From Diploptera punctata (Eukaryota; Arthropoda; Insecta; Blattodea; Blaberidae): a stretch of DNA of 64,000 nt. Positions 10,266 to 21,139 of the stretch are shown piece after piece (positions within the stretch are counted from its first letter, which is position 1; each line of letters starts with the position of its first letter). The stretch is taken from the NCBI GenBank assembly GCA_030220185.1, contig JASPKZ010004571.1, positions 558,001 to 622,000 on the forward strand, written 5' to 3'. The position numbers and the translations under genes were made by a program. The notes under the pieces are model-generated. The model saw only the letters and a program-made list of their open reading frames with translations, was not told the DNA's origin and made no database searches.

Positions 10266-10396
10266 TTTAATTAATGCATCTCCTATCTACAACTTTAACA
10301 TGACATTAGGTAAATGATATAAGGAAAGCAAAGAGTATGATATACCATTTTATACTAATCTGTTAAGTAAATTGAATAATGCAATGTCTAATTCAT

Positions 10397-10603
10397 AATA
10401 ATTAATTGAATCGTGATTTTTTCTTACCTCATACATCTATTTTTTTTAAACACAGCACTGCGCGACACTTTGTCGTCATCGTCAGCTGTTTTCACGACTT
10501 TAAAAAAAACATAGATGTATGAGGTAAGAAAAAATCACGATTCATTTAATTATTATTAATTGAACCTCATAATGTTAAAAATTCCCAAATTTAATATATA
10601 AAA
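10397..10603. mobile_element. Foldback, GATA hammerhead subfamily, 11-bp duplication
   Basis: Flanked by GTCTAATTCAT at 10386-10396 and 10604-10614. Arms ACATAGATGTATGAGGTAAG and mirror; the centre is deleted, so the ribozyme core is incomplete. The right end carries ACCTCATAATGTTAAAAATTCC. Confidence 0.75.
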
Positions 10604-10754
10604 GTCTAATTCATGTTTGACAAATTTTTATAAATTTTATTAATAACAAAATAATTTCATTGGTAAAAAAGTGTATTAATAGTTTCAACTGTTATTTTCT
10701 GGATACATTATAAAATAACATTGTTTCTTAGCAACTCTATTGTAGTCATCTTAT

Positions 10755-11005
10755 CTTGATCTTATTTCCTGTCATTCCTAAGTGGAACATAGGCAGCAGT
10801 AAAGTTCCTCCAGCGTACTCTGCTTCCAGCCAGCCATTTCACTTGTTTCCAAGCTTTTCCCTCTTTCCTTTGCTTCCTCCTCTAGTTATCGCTTCCATTT
10901 TTTCTTAGGTCTCCTTGCGGATTCCAATCTAGTGCAGTCTTCTCAATGGCAGCCTCTGGTTTTCTCAATGTGTGGCCTATCCAATTCACTTTCTTTGTTT
11001 TATTT
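10755..11005 (-). pseudogene. 3' fragment of a non-LTR retrotransposon
   Basis: The minus strand reads KVNWIGHTLRKPEAAIEKTA and WNPQGDLRKKWKR, typical of the C-terminus of insect endonuclease-RT LINEs. Frameshifted and without catalytic motifs; the clade cannot be assigned. Confidence 0.6.
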
Positions 11006-11009
11006 GGTG

Positions 11010-12330
11010 ACGTGAGAGATTGGTTGGTCTATTGTAGTACCCACAGATTTATCAAGGAAATGTAGCAACTATAAGAGTTGTCTTCTATTCTGAATATATT
11101 CATATTGGACTCATGATGAAGTATATAAGGAAACTATAGTAAGAATGTACAGACAAAATATCTTAATTAATACTGTGATATTAATTAGATTTTACGGTAT
11201 TTCTGGTTGAGTTTCACCCCAGGATATTTCCTAACCATTAGGAAAAATATAAAGAAATTTAGTTTTATATTATGATTAAATTCGTGCCATCCTATCTTTG
11301 GGTTTTTAGTTTGAGAAAAGTAATTCTTGATTCAACTATGCTTCACTTATCTCTATATCAGGATTAATATGTTTCAGGGCACCCAGTACTTATTTGGGTT
11401 TTTTTTTTCTCTTAAAAAATCCAGGAGGTCTATTTTATTGATGTGTAGTATTATTCTGTCGATTTTAGACATATAAACCCATAAAAATTGATTTTTAAAA
11501 ATGACGTCTCTGTGTTCTTCTAATGTGCACTTTTTTTGTTTTTTGCATTTTCCCATAACATATTTTTTTCATATTTTGGTACACTTTTCTCTGAAACTAT
11601 GAAAGATAGGAGAATAATTTTTGGCATGGATATGTAGTTTAAAGAGCTCTATAATAATAATAATAATAATATTGTAAATTTATCTTTGTGCTATTGATAG
11701 TATTTGAAATAAAAAAAAGTATGCAAAATTTTTAACAAAAAAAATTTGGTCTTTGATTTTTTTAATAAATCACAATCCATAACTGAACACAAGCAAACCT
11801 TATTGTCAAATGAACTATGGATAATAACATACTAAATTTTGGAAACAATTGGATAAGTAGTTTTTGAGAAAACTGTACCAAGACAATACTTTTAAGAAGT
11901 TGGATTTTTTATTTCTTTTTTTTTTTTGTATTTTAAATTACTAATGAAGAAATATGTCTAAAAAGTTAACCAGAGTGCCATTATGATCAGGAAGACTTGT
12001 TTTATTAGTGACATAATTTTCATGCACATAACTTAAGAATAAACTGAAAAAAAATTATTTTTGTATGTTGCATACTTTTAAACCAAATTGCAAGGAAATT
12101 AGTACCGGGTGCCCTTCATGCACATAGCCTGGTTCTATAGTCCGTTCCTGATATCTATAGAGCAGATGTAAACAGTGGCTGTAACGGCGAAAAAGCGCGC
12201 TTCACAAGCGGATAAATTGTACGAGTATATCAACATGCAATTATGGTTTCTAAACATATTTAACAACAATGAAATTCAATACTGACAATAATAATGAAAT
12301 TAATAATAATATAAAATGTGCCTTTATCTT
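11010..12330. other. AT-rich DNA, no feature recognised
   Basis: No conserved ORF, inverted repeat or recognised element. A short (ATA)n run lies at about 11660. The segment could be unique intergenic sequence. Confidence 0.4.
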
Positions 12331-12343
12331 TGTCATTTTATAT

Positions 12344-13350
12344 TTATTCACTTCCTGAAGTGGTGTCGCTGCCATCAGTAATTATGAGTGCCTCTACCTC
12401 TTCGAATCGGTTGTCCAGGTCCCATAGTCGTGGTTCTTCTACCTCTACATGACGAACACATTGTGCCCATTTCTTTGGTGTAACGTGCCCCACCACTTTG
12501 TGGAAGAGTTTTTTCACTTTGCTCAATTTAAATGATCTGTTATTCGCAGCAACATAATCTTTCACCTGTACCCACACATACTCAATGGGATTAAGTTTGC
12601 AGTGATAAGGCGGTAGACGTAGGACCGTCATATTATGATTTTTAACCATTTCATCGATGTCGATGTTGTGCAACAAAGTACAGCAGCTCTTTTTTCAACA
12701 AAATATCGCTTTCCAGTGGAATGTCTTATTTTGTAACCACTCATGGATTTCGTGTTTCCTCCATACTTATGCAGGCAAATTCTCTTTCTTCACGGAGTGG
12801 TAAGAGGCATTGTCAAGAACTATAATGCTGCTCTGTTCAAGATGTGGCAGTACTTTTGTGAACCACTCGTGAAATGCCTCTCCTGTCATTTCGTCGTGGT
12901 ACTCTCTCATAGAACATGATTAAAAAATCCACAAACCATTCTCGACAAATCCTTTCTCACTCCCGATGTGTACCACAAATAGACATTTCCCTTTCCCGGA
13001 TGGATTTTTCAATCCAACAGTCAAGCCTCTCAAAAAAAGCATCCTTTGGAGTTGTTATGGTTTGATCTTGCCATACTTTTCATCGGTAATTGCATCATTG
13101 ATCCTGTTTCATCAAGGAAATATGCGGATTTACCCTGAGCACGATATCGCCTAATATCATAAAGATGTCTGCGACACCATAGGACAATTTTGTCTCGGTC
13201 CATTAAATAACTATTTCTCTGATGTTTTTTTTTTATTATTTGACACTTCTCACTGAAGAATAAATTTGATTTATTTTTTAACTATTTCTCTTTTGTTTTC
13301 CATATCTGAAACCAATTTCTTTAAGAAGCTTATATAAGATGGTTCTACTA
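12344..13350 (-). pseudogene. IS630-like DDE transposase, middle and C-terminal parts
   Basis: The minus strand, from 13350 down, shows KLLKEIGFRY, then AQGKSAYFLDET, GLTVGLKNPSGKGK, a SIIVLDNASYHSV block with the second catalytic Asp, and LPPYHCKLNPIEYVWVQVK with the third acidic residue. The last 110 codons (12344-12676) are intact. There are many stops and shifts upstream. The N-terminal domain lies at 14858-15166, separated by the mariner-like insertion. Confidence 0.78.
13221..13278. mobile_element. 58-bp retroposon tail with 13-bp target duplication
   Basis: Flanked by TAACTATTTCTCT at 13208-13220 and 13279-13291, inside the transposase. Its sequence (T-run, TTATTATT, CACTTCTCACTGAAGAATAA) matches the end of the tRNA-like retroposons at 8194 and 40446. 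It appears to be an extremely truncated copy. Confidence 0.7.
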
Positions 13351-13565
13351 TAGGGTGTCCCAATAAGAATGCCGGATTTGAATTGGCAGCTATTTTTTTA
13401 CTACGAGGTTGGCAGCACTCTACCTACACTTTTTGTTTTCTATATTTGTTGCAATTGCTGGATATGGAGTGTTATATTTAATTTTAGGAAGTTATATTTT
13501 GAGGTTATTTTAATTATATTATTTTTGGTCTGGACATCTTACCTCAATATTAATGTTGATTTGTT

Positions 13566-13608
13566 CTTGGACATGTTTCAAAACAATTCTCTGTTTTATC
13601 TTCAGCTT
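13566..13608 (-). ncRNA. Hammerhead ribozyme, left arm
   Basis: Mirror of 14212-14255: CTGAAGA at 13599-13605, GAAA at 13576-13579, CATG as stem III. Confidence 0.7.
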
Positions 13609-14211
13609 TCCCAGACTGGTTTTATTTATGTTGCACCACCTGGATGTCGATGTCAGCTCCATCCTGTGGTTGGCCAAAGAACCTCCAAACAAGGTCACCC
13701 TCCATCGGAATATCAAAATTCATAACTCTGTTTCTGTTCTTCTGAATATAAATTTTTTCCCAAATAGTCAGCTCATTTGTATTTTCTAACTGTTTTAATA
13801 ATTTAGTGTCTGAATTTATATTATGTTTTTCAGACCAAACATGAGCAGCAACTGCAGATTTTTCAATTTCTCCATTTTTAATATTTCTTATGTGTTCTTT
13901 GGTTCTAATTTTTAGAACCAAAGAACACATAAGAAATATTAAAAATGGAGAAATTGAAAAATCTGCAGTTGCTGCTCATGTTTGGTCTGAAAAACATAAT
14001 ATAAATTCAGACACTAAATTATTAAAACAGTTAGAAAATACAAATGAGCTGACTATTTGGGAAAAAATTTATATTCAGAAGAACAGAAACAGAGTTATGA
14101 ATTTTGATATTCCGATGGAGGGTGACCTTGTTTGGAGGTTCTTTGGCCAACCACAGGATGGAGCTGACATCGACATCCAGGTGGTGCAACATAAATAAAA
14201 CCAGTCTGGGA

Positions 14212-14255
14212 AAGCTGAAGATAAAACAGAGAATTGTTTTGAAACATGTCCAAGA
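14212..14255 (+). ncRNA. Hammerhead ribozyme, right arm
   Basis: CTGAAGA (14215-14221), stem II AAAACA/TGTTTT, GAAA (14241-14244), palindromic CATG, TC at the cleavage site. Stem I is weak next to the core. The subfamily recurs at 25046, 25706, 32729 and 62866. Confidence 0.7.
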
Positions 14256-14857
14256 ACAAATCAACATTAATATTGAGGTAAGATGTCCAGACCAAAAATA
14301 ATATAATGGAGTGTTATACTGCTGAACAATGAGTTTTAATTGTGAAAACTCATTACCAGAATGGTGTGTGTTGTGCTCAAACTGTTCGAAGGCTTCGTGC
14401 TCTTAGGCCAGAATCGCGCAGAGGTGACCAAAACTGGCCACCAAGGTCATGTGACTTCTTTCTTTGGGGGTTTATCAAATCACAGGTTTATGAACACAAG
14501 ACCTGAAGCAGGAAATTCGACGTGTCAGCGCAAGACTGTGCAAAAGTAATCACAAATTTCATAGACAGAGTCACTAGCTGTAGAGCATCTCGTGATGGAC
14601 ATATGTCAGATGTCATTTTCCATACTTAAATCGGAACGTATACCCTTTGTGTTCATGTATAAATATATGTCATTTCTTTCAAATATAGTTTTTTTGTGCA
14701 TTATTAAATCCGGTGTTCTTATTGGGACACCCATTATAATTCAGGAGGTCACTGTCTGCGCTGACTGCCAACATAATTTTGTCCAATGTCGGTAATTTGT
14801 TTTGCGAATAAAATTAATGTATATTTTTCTTAAATTGCAGATTTGTAAAGTCATCGG

Positions 14858-15166
14858 TTATGTGTTTATTATTGTCTTTTGTTTAGGTTTCTGTTTTTTA
14901 TATTTTACCATACCCGTACTTCGATATTCCTTTACAATTTTATGAACACTGCTGTTTGCAACACCTACTGTTGATGCAACTGTAGATACCATATCTCTAA
15001 TCGCCGTGTGAGGGTTCTCTTTCAATAACATTTTATAAACATTAATAATTATTTGTTTTTCTCCCAAACGAAATCCTTTCCCCTGTTTATGTTTCTTTAC
15101 AGGAGACAATCCAGAAGGACCTGGCATAGAATTATCAGACATCTTTTCAGAAACACTTGCACACAC
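14858..15166 (-). pseudogene. N-terminal HTH region of the IS630-like transposase
   Basis: 102 codons beginning MCASVSEKM, with KGFRLGEKQIIINVYKML and a helix-turn-helix around TVGVANSSVHKIVKEY. This is the usual start of the same transposase family whose catalytic part lies at 12344-13350 on the same strand, so the two pieces are one gene split by the insertion between them. Confidence 0.65.
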
Positions 15167-15394
15167 CTGCTAAATATAGCACATTCACTACTGTAGACTC
15201 AATAAGTACCACATTTAATTTTATTGAACAAAATGCTTCATGAATACTTGAGCACTGAACTGATACTGACAAATAAAACAAGAACTTGTGTTGCAATATC
15301 ACGAATCTTGCTGATATAGGATTCCAGACACGTGAAACGCTACCAATGACGCCAGCATTTTAAATGAAGTACGTAGTATAACGTTAATGTTATT

Positions 15395-15612
15395 CATTTT
15401 TAAACATCTTAATGATGGACAAATTATATTTGAAAAGAAAAATATATGCCTAGACTGGGGTTTGAACCCAGGACCTTTGACTTTCTATGTCAATGCTCAG
15501 ATGGAAGAGCATTGACATAGAAAGTCAAAGGTCCTGGGTTCAAACCCCAGTCTAGGCATATATTTTTCTTTTCAAATATAATTTGTCCATCATTAAGATG
15601 TTTAAAAACGAA
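15395..15612. mobile_element. Perfect palindrome of the tRNA-like retroposon
   Basis: Arms run from TTTTTAAACATCTTAATGAT to its mirror. Each contains the 3' half of the tRNA-like core (GGTCCTGGGTTCAAACCCC) and they meet at an 8-base CAGATGGA loop. No target duplication could be defined. Confidence 0.75.
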
Positions 15613-15639
15613 TAATATTAACATTGAAAGAAGCACTAT

Positions 15640-15890
15640 TGGCTTTATAAGTAATGTTTAAATTCCCAATAAAAAGACTTCTTAACAAAGAAGCCGCCAT
15701 TTGCAAAAATCATAGCAACGGCTCGTAGCATTTGGGGTTAGGGAATTGACTATGTGTAAGAGAAAAATACGCGTTTAGATTGGAGGCCTAGGTAGCTCAG
15801 ATGGAAGAGCATTAACATAGAGATTCAAAGGTCCTGGGTTCAAACCCCAGTCTAGGCGTATATTTTTCTTTTCAAATATAACATTGTTAG
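15640..15890 (+). mobile_element. Most complete tRNA-like retroposon
   Basis: Order: 5' domain with AATTCCCAATAAAAAGACTT and GAAGCCGCCATTTGCAAA, then GAGAAAAATACGCGTTTAGA, the tRNA-like core (15786-15857), and ATATTTTTCTTTTCAAATATA. The core is internal, unlike an ordinary tRNA-headed SINE, and its flanks pair with each other to extend the acceptor stem. Confidence 0.65.
15786..15857 (+). tRNA. tRNA-like cloverleaf (retroposon core)
   Basis: Acceptor GCCTAGG with TCTAGGC, D arm TAGCTCAGATGG, anticodon stem region around AACATAGAGATTC, T arm CTGGG-TTCAAAC-CCCAG. Sister copies have a clean TTGAC-ATAGAAA-GTCAA arm that would read AGA. The core is well conserved in many copies, but the genomic context is a repeat. 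Confidence 0.5.
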
Positions 15891-15904
15891 ATGTATAAGT
15901 ACAG

Positions 15905-16015
15905 TGTACAGAGGAAAGAACTTTGGCCTTGTTGAGTGATCTAAGAGTTATGTTCCTTGCCTCTGGTCCTGAGGGTCACAGATTCAAACCTAGCTGGGCT
16001 GTTTCTGTGAGGCAA
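15905..16015 (+). repeat. tRNA-derived SINE fragment
   Basis: A-box-like TTGTTGAGTGATCTAAG and B-box-like CAGATTCAAACCTAG with CTTGCCTCTGGTCCTGAGG between, and no similarity to the AGCTCAG retroposons. Related fragments may be those at 23510-23720 and 37925-38035. Confidence 0.4.
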
Positions 16016-16264
16016 TGAGCTTAGCACCTGTCACTCGCTGACATCTGTAGCATAATATTAAATTACCTTCATTAAATGACTTCTGCAATGAAGTACCTTG
16101 CCTCACAAACAGACAGAGAAAAGAAGCAATTTCTGATGCACTGAGTGCTGACAAGAATGTAATGTTCCAACTATTCTATGATATTACATTTCTCTCACTT
16201 TGAGAGAAATAGTAAAATAACCAAGCAGCCATTAGATTTTGGGCAAAATGTATATATGTATTAG

Positions 16265-16452
16265 GCTTTCACAGCCGGAGTTATAATGATGATCTTGAAG
16301 TAGATTTCCGGGCTGTTGGCTGTGGTCTTGAGGCTTGAAGTTCCCCGACATTTTGCCAGACGACCCTTGAGGATGCCAGATGCAGTCTCTGGGAACTTCA
16401 AGCCTCAAAACCACGACCTACAGTCCAGAAATCTACTTCAAGATCATCATAA
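16265..16452. repeat. Inverted-repeat element (MITE-like)
   Basis: Arms of about 75 bp (ATGATGATCTTGAAGTAGAT and TTGAGGCTTGAAGTTCCC with mirrors) around a short spacer. No coding capacity; it lacks the PLE terminal motifs, so it is probably a DNA-transposon derivative. Confidence 0.55.
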
Positions 16453-16496
16453 AATTTATATAATTCTTACTTTCTTTGTAGTGGCTGAAAAATGAA

Positions 16497-16612
16497 AGAA
16501 AGAAATTTTTATTTTTGAGTCTGTACTATCTTACCTCAAATTGAGGTAAGATAGTACAGACTCAAAATAAAAACTTAATTAAAAGAACCTCAAAATATTA
16601 CTTCCTAAAATA
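16497..16612. repeat. Minimal PLE foldback
   Basis: TTTTGAGTCTGTACTATCTT and its mirror meet at ACCTCAAATTGAGGT, followed by the AACCTCAAAATATTACTTCC tail. It is the end of the subfamily found at 63340-63400. Confidence 0.55.
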
Positions 16613-16639
16613 AAACCTTAAATAAATTCTTACTGACTC

Positions 16640-17250
16640 AATTAAGTAAGTTGTGGGTGTTCAAAATATAGACATTATGGAAATGTTAGATCTCGCTTCT
16701 TTTATTGCATGGATTGTAACAGGTTAAGAAAATAGCTGTTATAATTTAAGCATAAAGAAGAATAATTTAATTTTTATTCAAATAATCAATTTCCATGACA
16801 AGTATATTGTGATAATTATTAGTTTGATTTTTTTGTGAATCACCTCATATTTGTAGTTTTATAGTAGTCCGTGGTTACAGCACTCTGCATGCCATTGTCA
16901 ATACTTTTCTAACTACTGTATTTATTAAATATATTGTGATAACCTGATAAAAATATTATCTTGTTAAATCATTGACAGTATGATTAAAATGTAATAGTAA
17001 ATTACTTTATCACAGTCCGTCTCTAAGTAGTTTGTATTGATTTTAGGACAGAAATGGCATGCTCAGTGACAGTAACAAATCATTGTTTCAACAATTGAAC
17101 AAAGAAGAATTATGAACTCGTCAAAATTTGTCATCAGTCTCATTAAATTGTTGCAGTTACTAGACAGTGTCACAATGAAAATGTATTAAGCCATAATCTT
17201 AACCATGGACCAAATGTCCCAGTAATGTCAATATAAGCAAACAAAAATTG
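16640..17250. other. No feature recognised
   Basis: AT-rich sequence without a conserved ORF or clear repeat. Confidence 0.4.
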
Positions 17251-17252
17251 AG

Positions 17253-17503
17253 ATTAAGTTATGTAGGTAGGAAATAACACTATGAGGTTTATTTTAATAT
17301 TGTTTGGTTGTTTCTTGACTCACCTCATACTTCTTAAGTCCCAAGCAGACTCGAGTTTCTTCACTTCATTTGTGACATTCTCAATGCTGTATTACGTTCA
17401 CAACTGATGTCCAACGGCCTCAGAGGAGAAGTGAAGAAACTCGAGTCTGCTTGGGAGTTAAGAAGTATGAGGTGAGTCAAGAAACAACCAAACAATATTA
17501 AAA
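17253..17503. mobile_element. Foldback, UUGAGAA hammerhead subfamily
   Basis: Flanked by AAAAATTGAGAT on both sides (about 17241-17252 and 17504-17515). Arms TTCTTGACTCACCTCATACT and mirror; the left end carries the TAGGTAGGAAATAACACTATGAGG tail inverted. The centre of the right arm is lost. Confidence 0.7.
17344..17388 (-). ncRNA. Hammerhead-like ribozyme with UUGAGAA core
   Basis: Minus strand: AGCA, TTGAGAA (17378-17384), stem II GTCAC with imperfect GTGAA, GAAA (17356-17359), palindromic CTCGAG, TC, then TGCT pairing AGCA. Substitutions at core positions 3 and 8 preserve a pair. Confidence 0.5.
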
Positions 17504-17519
17504 ATTGAGATATTTGTAT

Positions 17520-18055
17520 ATTAATTACAATCATTATTATTTATTTTCAGACAGCTTTAATTATGTTAATTGTATCATTTCCTGTGATGATTTGACAGGG
17601 ACTCCAGTAAAGCTATGACATATATTGCAATAAGATAGTAAAGTATTGCATGCTTTTAAAAATAGAAAAATCCAGTGGTGTGCATTCAACCCCAGTTACC
17701 CCAGCACTGCTGGGGTAATTAGTATATTAATAATTTCAGATTAAAATAAAATAACATATTTGCCAAATTTCATTCAAATCAATTACGCGAGAACATAAAA
17801 AATCCTGCCGTATGCTACGTATTAACATGATCTCCATACAGGAACACAGAGTATTTCCTCTGTGTTATCCCCACCAACACCAGCTATTTCGCTGCAGATG
17901 AATTAGCGATAACCCACTAAATGAATGTACATGCTATAACCTGCTAGACGAAGTATGTGTCTTATTCCATCAATTTTTTATTGAACACCAGCTAGCTGAA
18001 CCCAGAAACGTCACAACTTGAAGTATACACAAGGTCAAATGACCATTCGACTTAT
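17520..18055. other. No feature recognised
   Basis: Sequence between a foldback and a LINE fragment. No reading frame or repeat boundary could be supported, though its right part may be upstream LINE sequence. Confidence 0.35.
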
Positions 18056-18059
18056 CAAT

Positions 18060-18935
18060 TCACGATTGGCTGATTTGGAAAGTGCCAATTCCTCACTAAT
18101 AGAATTTAGTTTATGCTGATGATGTAGTACTATTGGCCGATAGCGAGGAGATACTAAAGGACAACACGCACACACTATTGAGTAACACTAAGAAATTACG
18201 ACTGGAAGTGAATATCAATAAAACTAAATATATGGTCACTCGTAGAAATTCATTATATAATGGAAATGGACAGCTAATGACAAATGAGGGAAATTTTGAG
18301 GAAGTTGCTGAATTCAAATACCTAGGAACAATAATCACAAATAGGAATGAGATGCACAAAGAAATTAAACATAGGCTCAATTCTGGAAATGCATGCTATT
18401 ATGCATTACAGAGACTCTTGATGTCCCAACTCCTTTCAAAAAACATTAAACTGAAAATATATAAAACTATTATTCTACCAGTTATATTATATGGGTGCGA
18501 AACATGGACTCTTACTTTAAGGGAGGGAAGGAGATTACAAGTATTTGAGAATAAAGTTCTTAGGAAAATTTTTGGACCAAAGAGAGATGAACAAACAGGT
18601 GAATGGAGAAGACTACATAACAATGAACTACATGATCTTTATAGGAAGCCAGATATAATAAGAACAGTTAAGTCTCGTAGACTGCGATGGGCAGGACATG
18701 TTGCACGTATGGGGAATGAAAGACTTGCATGGAAGCTTCTTGTAGGAAAGCCAGAGGGAAAATGCCCAGTTGGTAGACCAAGAATGAGGTGGGAGAATAA
18801 CAACTGTGATTTGAGGAAAGTAGATTATACAGGGAATGATTGGAAAGCATTAGCTCAGGATAGGGATGTATGGAGAGCTTATGTCCGCGTGGCCATCAAC
18901 CTACGGGTTCGATAGTGCCAGTGAGTAAGTAAGTA
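18060..18935 (+). pseudogene. Non-LTR retrotransposon RT, C-terminal half and 3' end
   Basis: An open frame of 260 codons starts just after a YADD-like box (FMLMM... near 18110) and contains LEVNINKTKYM, EFKYLGTIIT, ILYGCETWTLTLREGRR, RRLRWAGHVARMG and VGRPRMRW. These are standard blocks after the RT palm in insect endonuclease-RT LINEs (RTE-like; clade uncertain). The 3' end is the short tandem tail AGTAAGTAAGTAA, as RTE-type elements have. 5'-truncated. Confidence 0.8.
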
Positions 18936-19124
18936 ACATTTTTAATTTATAATATTTAATTTATGTTAGTTATATTTTTACAAAATACAAAAAAATAAAT
19001 AAATAAAATTATGTGGTACGTTTTGTCAGTTATAGCTACCTGTTAATTTAAGAAATTTTATTTAAATTATATATCTAAATAACAACAATTGAATTATTAC
19101 AAACATGTATTTATATATATATAT

Positions 19125-19385
19125 ATTGTTGAGTTGTTTCTTGACTCATCTCATACTTCTTAACTCCCTCGCAGATCTGAATTTCTTCACTGTATTTGTG
19201 ACATTCTCAATGCTATATCATGTTTACAACTGACGTCTGTTGTGAACGTGATACAGTATTGAGAATGTCACAAATACAGTGAAGAAATCCAGATCTGCGA
19301 GGAAGTTAAGAAGTATGAGGTGAGTCAAGAAACAACTCAACAAAATTAAAATAAACCTCATAGTGTTATTTCCTACCTACATAAC
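19125..19385. mobile_element. Foldback, UUGAGAA hammerhead subfamily
   Basis: Arms TTGTTGAGTTGTTTCTTGAC and mirror around an imperfect centre, ending in AACCTCATAGTGTTATTTCC. Closely similar to the inner foldback at 4257-4513. Confidence 0.65.
19255..19299 (+). ncRNA. Hammerhead-like ribozyme with UUGAGAA core
   Basis: TTGAGAA (19259-19265), GTCAC/GTGAA stem II, GAAA (19284-19287), TCCAGA, TC, TGCG. The mirror arm at about 19204-19210 keeps the same core. Confidence 0.45.
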
Positions 19386-20673
19386 TTAATGTGTGTGTGT
19401 GTGTGTGTATATATATATTGGTTGGTATCTAATGTTGAGCACTTGATAATGAAATCATTCGTATATATATATATATATAATTTGTGGAAAGCAACAGTTA
19501 AATTTAATATCGGCACTGAGTTTGTTCAAATGTGTTTTTAATATGTTTAAAAGTGTTACTGATAAATATGATTTGTCAATTACATAAAAATGAATGTAAA
19601 TGACTATAATTTATATAGTAGATCATTTTTGTGCAGACCTTTCAACGAGAAAAATGGCCTTATACAACAAGGTAGGCCAATTCTAGATTTACCAGATCTA
19701 AAAAAAAATACAAGGCAGTAAGTTTTTATATACTATAAGTCATATTGTCATCAGAATTGCCCTGATCATGCACGCCACTGGGAAAATCACAGCACTAGAT
19801 ATTGTCTTTTGTTGATTTAAATGATAATGATTTGTTGTGGTATTGATATACATACTCTGCCAGTTGCAAAGCTACCACTGAATTATACTCTGATGATCGA
19901 GTAATCAAAAATTGAGTTAACAAAAATCAGTACCAATTTTCTGGCTGTCAGGGCCATATAGAGAGAATGATTAGTTACTGAGTAGTTGTGGTTATACATA
20001 ATATTTCATGATTGTTTATTTTCCTTTAGATGTGTGGCCACATATAACAGTTTATTTAGAGGTGTATCTGTGTGTGTGTGTATTTTTATGATCAAGAAAA
20101 TGTGTAAAAATATAATTTTTTTAAAAGAACAGACCTCCAGAGTGAGTTTTATATTATAAATTGTGTTACGAAATCTGACTCACTTGTGAACTCTTTTATA
20201 GACAAAATATCTTACAATGGTATGTTCTATTTGTCAATTAAAAGATAAATAAAAATACTAGTTCACTCAAGATTCCACAGTGTAATTTACTCAATTTTAA
20301 TTTTTTTTATTAATTCTAGATTATTTCTTGACTACCTTCAAATTAATTTTAATTGCTAAAATTTAAAATATCAGCAAATTTCAACTACTCTCTACATATG
20401 TTTATTAATGTTTCACATAATCAAAATTGAATATGAGATCAAAATATATAAGGATTAATCAAATATAAACTGTATTTTTGTTATTGAACAATAAAAAAAT
20501 ATACCCACTTCATTTTACTACAGTTTGCTGACTTTATTATCCATTTTTTTCCTATCAAATTGAAAACTTTTTGATGCCATCTTCAAAGAATACATTTTCT
20601 GTATTCTCATTTTAAAGACAAAACAATATTAATAATATGATGTTATTAGATTTAGTACAGCTAATCATACAAA

Positions 20674-21012
20674 GTCCACCGCTGTGGTCTCGAGGTAGCG
20701 TGCTGCCTTGTCAAGCAGCGGGCCCAGGTTCGATCCCTGGTCGGGGCAGTTTTTCTGGGTGAGGTTTTTATCGGGGTTTTTCCTCACCTGTAAGACAAAT
20801 GTCAGGAAAACTTTAAGGCCCAAACGGTCCCCGAAATCATATGGCCATCTTCCTTACCATTATCATCATCATCATCATCCTTCACCGGTGTGGAAAGCAA
20901 CGGGAAGCTACCACACCTACACAATTCCCTAGTAAAGCTGCAAGCATAGCATGAAAATGCTATGATTGCAGTGAAGGACCTGCCTTTGGGCAGAATTACT
21001 ATGGATGGATGG
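20674..21012 (+). mobile_element. tRNA-derived SINE with 11-bp target duplication
   Basis: Flanked by AATCATACAAA at 20663-20673 and 21013-21023. The tRNA-like head has A-box GGTCTCGAGGTAGCGTGC and B-box GGTTCGATCCC. The body reads GGTTTTTATCGGGGTTTTTC and carries a (ATC)n stretch. Other copies: 22706-22868, 28166-28516 and 60860-61128. Confidence 0.85.
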
Positions 21013-21139
21013 AATCATACAAAAATAAAAATAATGTGTTTTCTATTTAAACATTCATAGCCATTTGTACAAAGACCTTTTTTTCTAAAGAATAACAAAC
21101 TAAAATAAGAATATATATATATTAAATTTGGAAATTTTT

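Larger units (their letters stand above)
13477..14307. mobile_element. Palindromic PLE pair with 13-bp duplication
   Basis: Two almost identical arms of about 400 bp meet near 13907. Each encodes the same 102-residue GIY-YIG fragment (TKEHIRNIKNGEIEKSAVAA), at 13622-13930 on minus and 13890-14198 on plus. Flanks are ATGGAGTGTTATA on both sides. The left end has an extra tail of about 45 bp containing TTTTAGGAAGTTATATTTTGA. Both arms carry hammerheads. Confidence 0.88.
13352..14733 (+). mobile_element. Mariner-like transposon remnant split by a PLE palindrome
   Basis: Terminal inverted repeats of about 27 bp begin GGGTGTCCCAATAAGAATGCC at the left and end with the mirror GTTCTTATTGGGACACCC at about 14731. 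A plus-strand transposase tail at 14400-14500 resembles NWPPRSCDFFLWGFIKSQVYE, the end of mariner-type DDE enzymes. The element sits inside the IS630-like transposase and is itself interrupted at 13477-14307. Confidence 0.75.
18936..20660. other. AT-rich DNA with simple repeats and one foldback
   Basis: Contains (TA)n at about 19115, (GT)n at 19391-19408 followed by (TA)n, and the foldback at 19125-19385. Nothing else was recognised. Confidence 0.4.
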
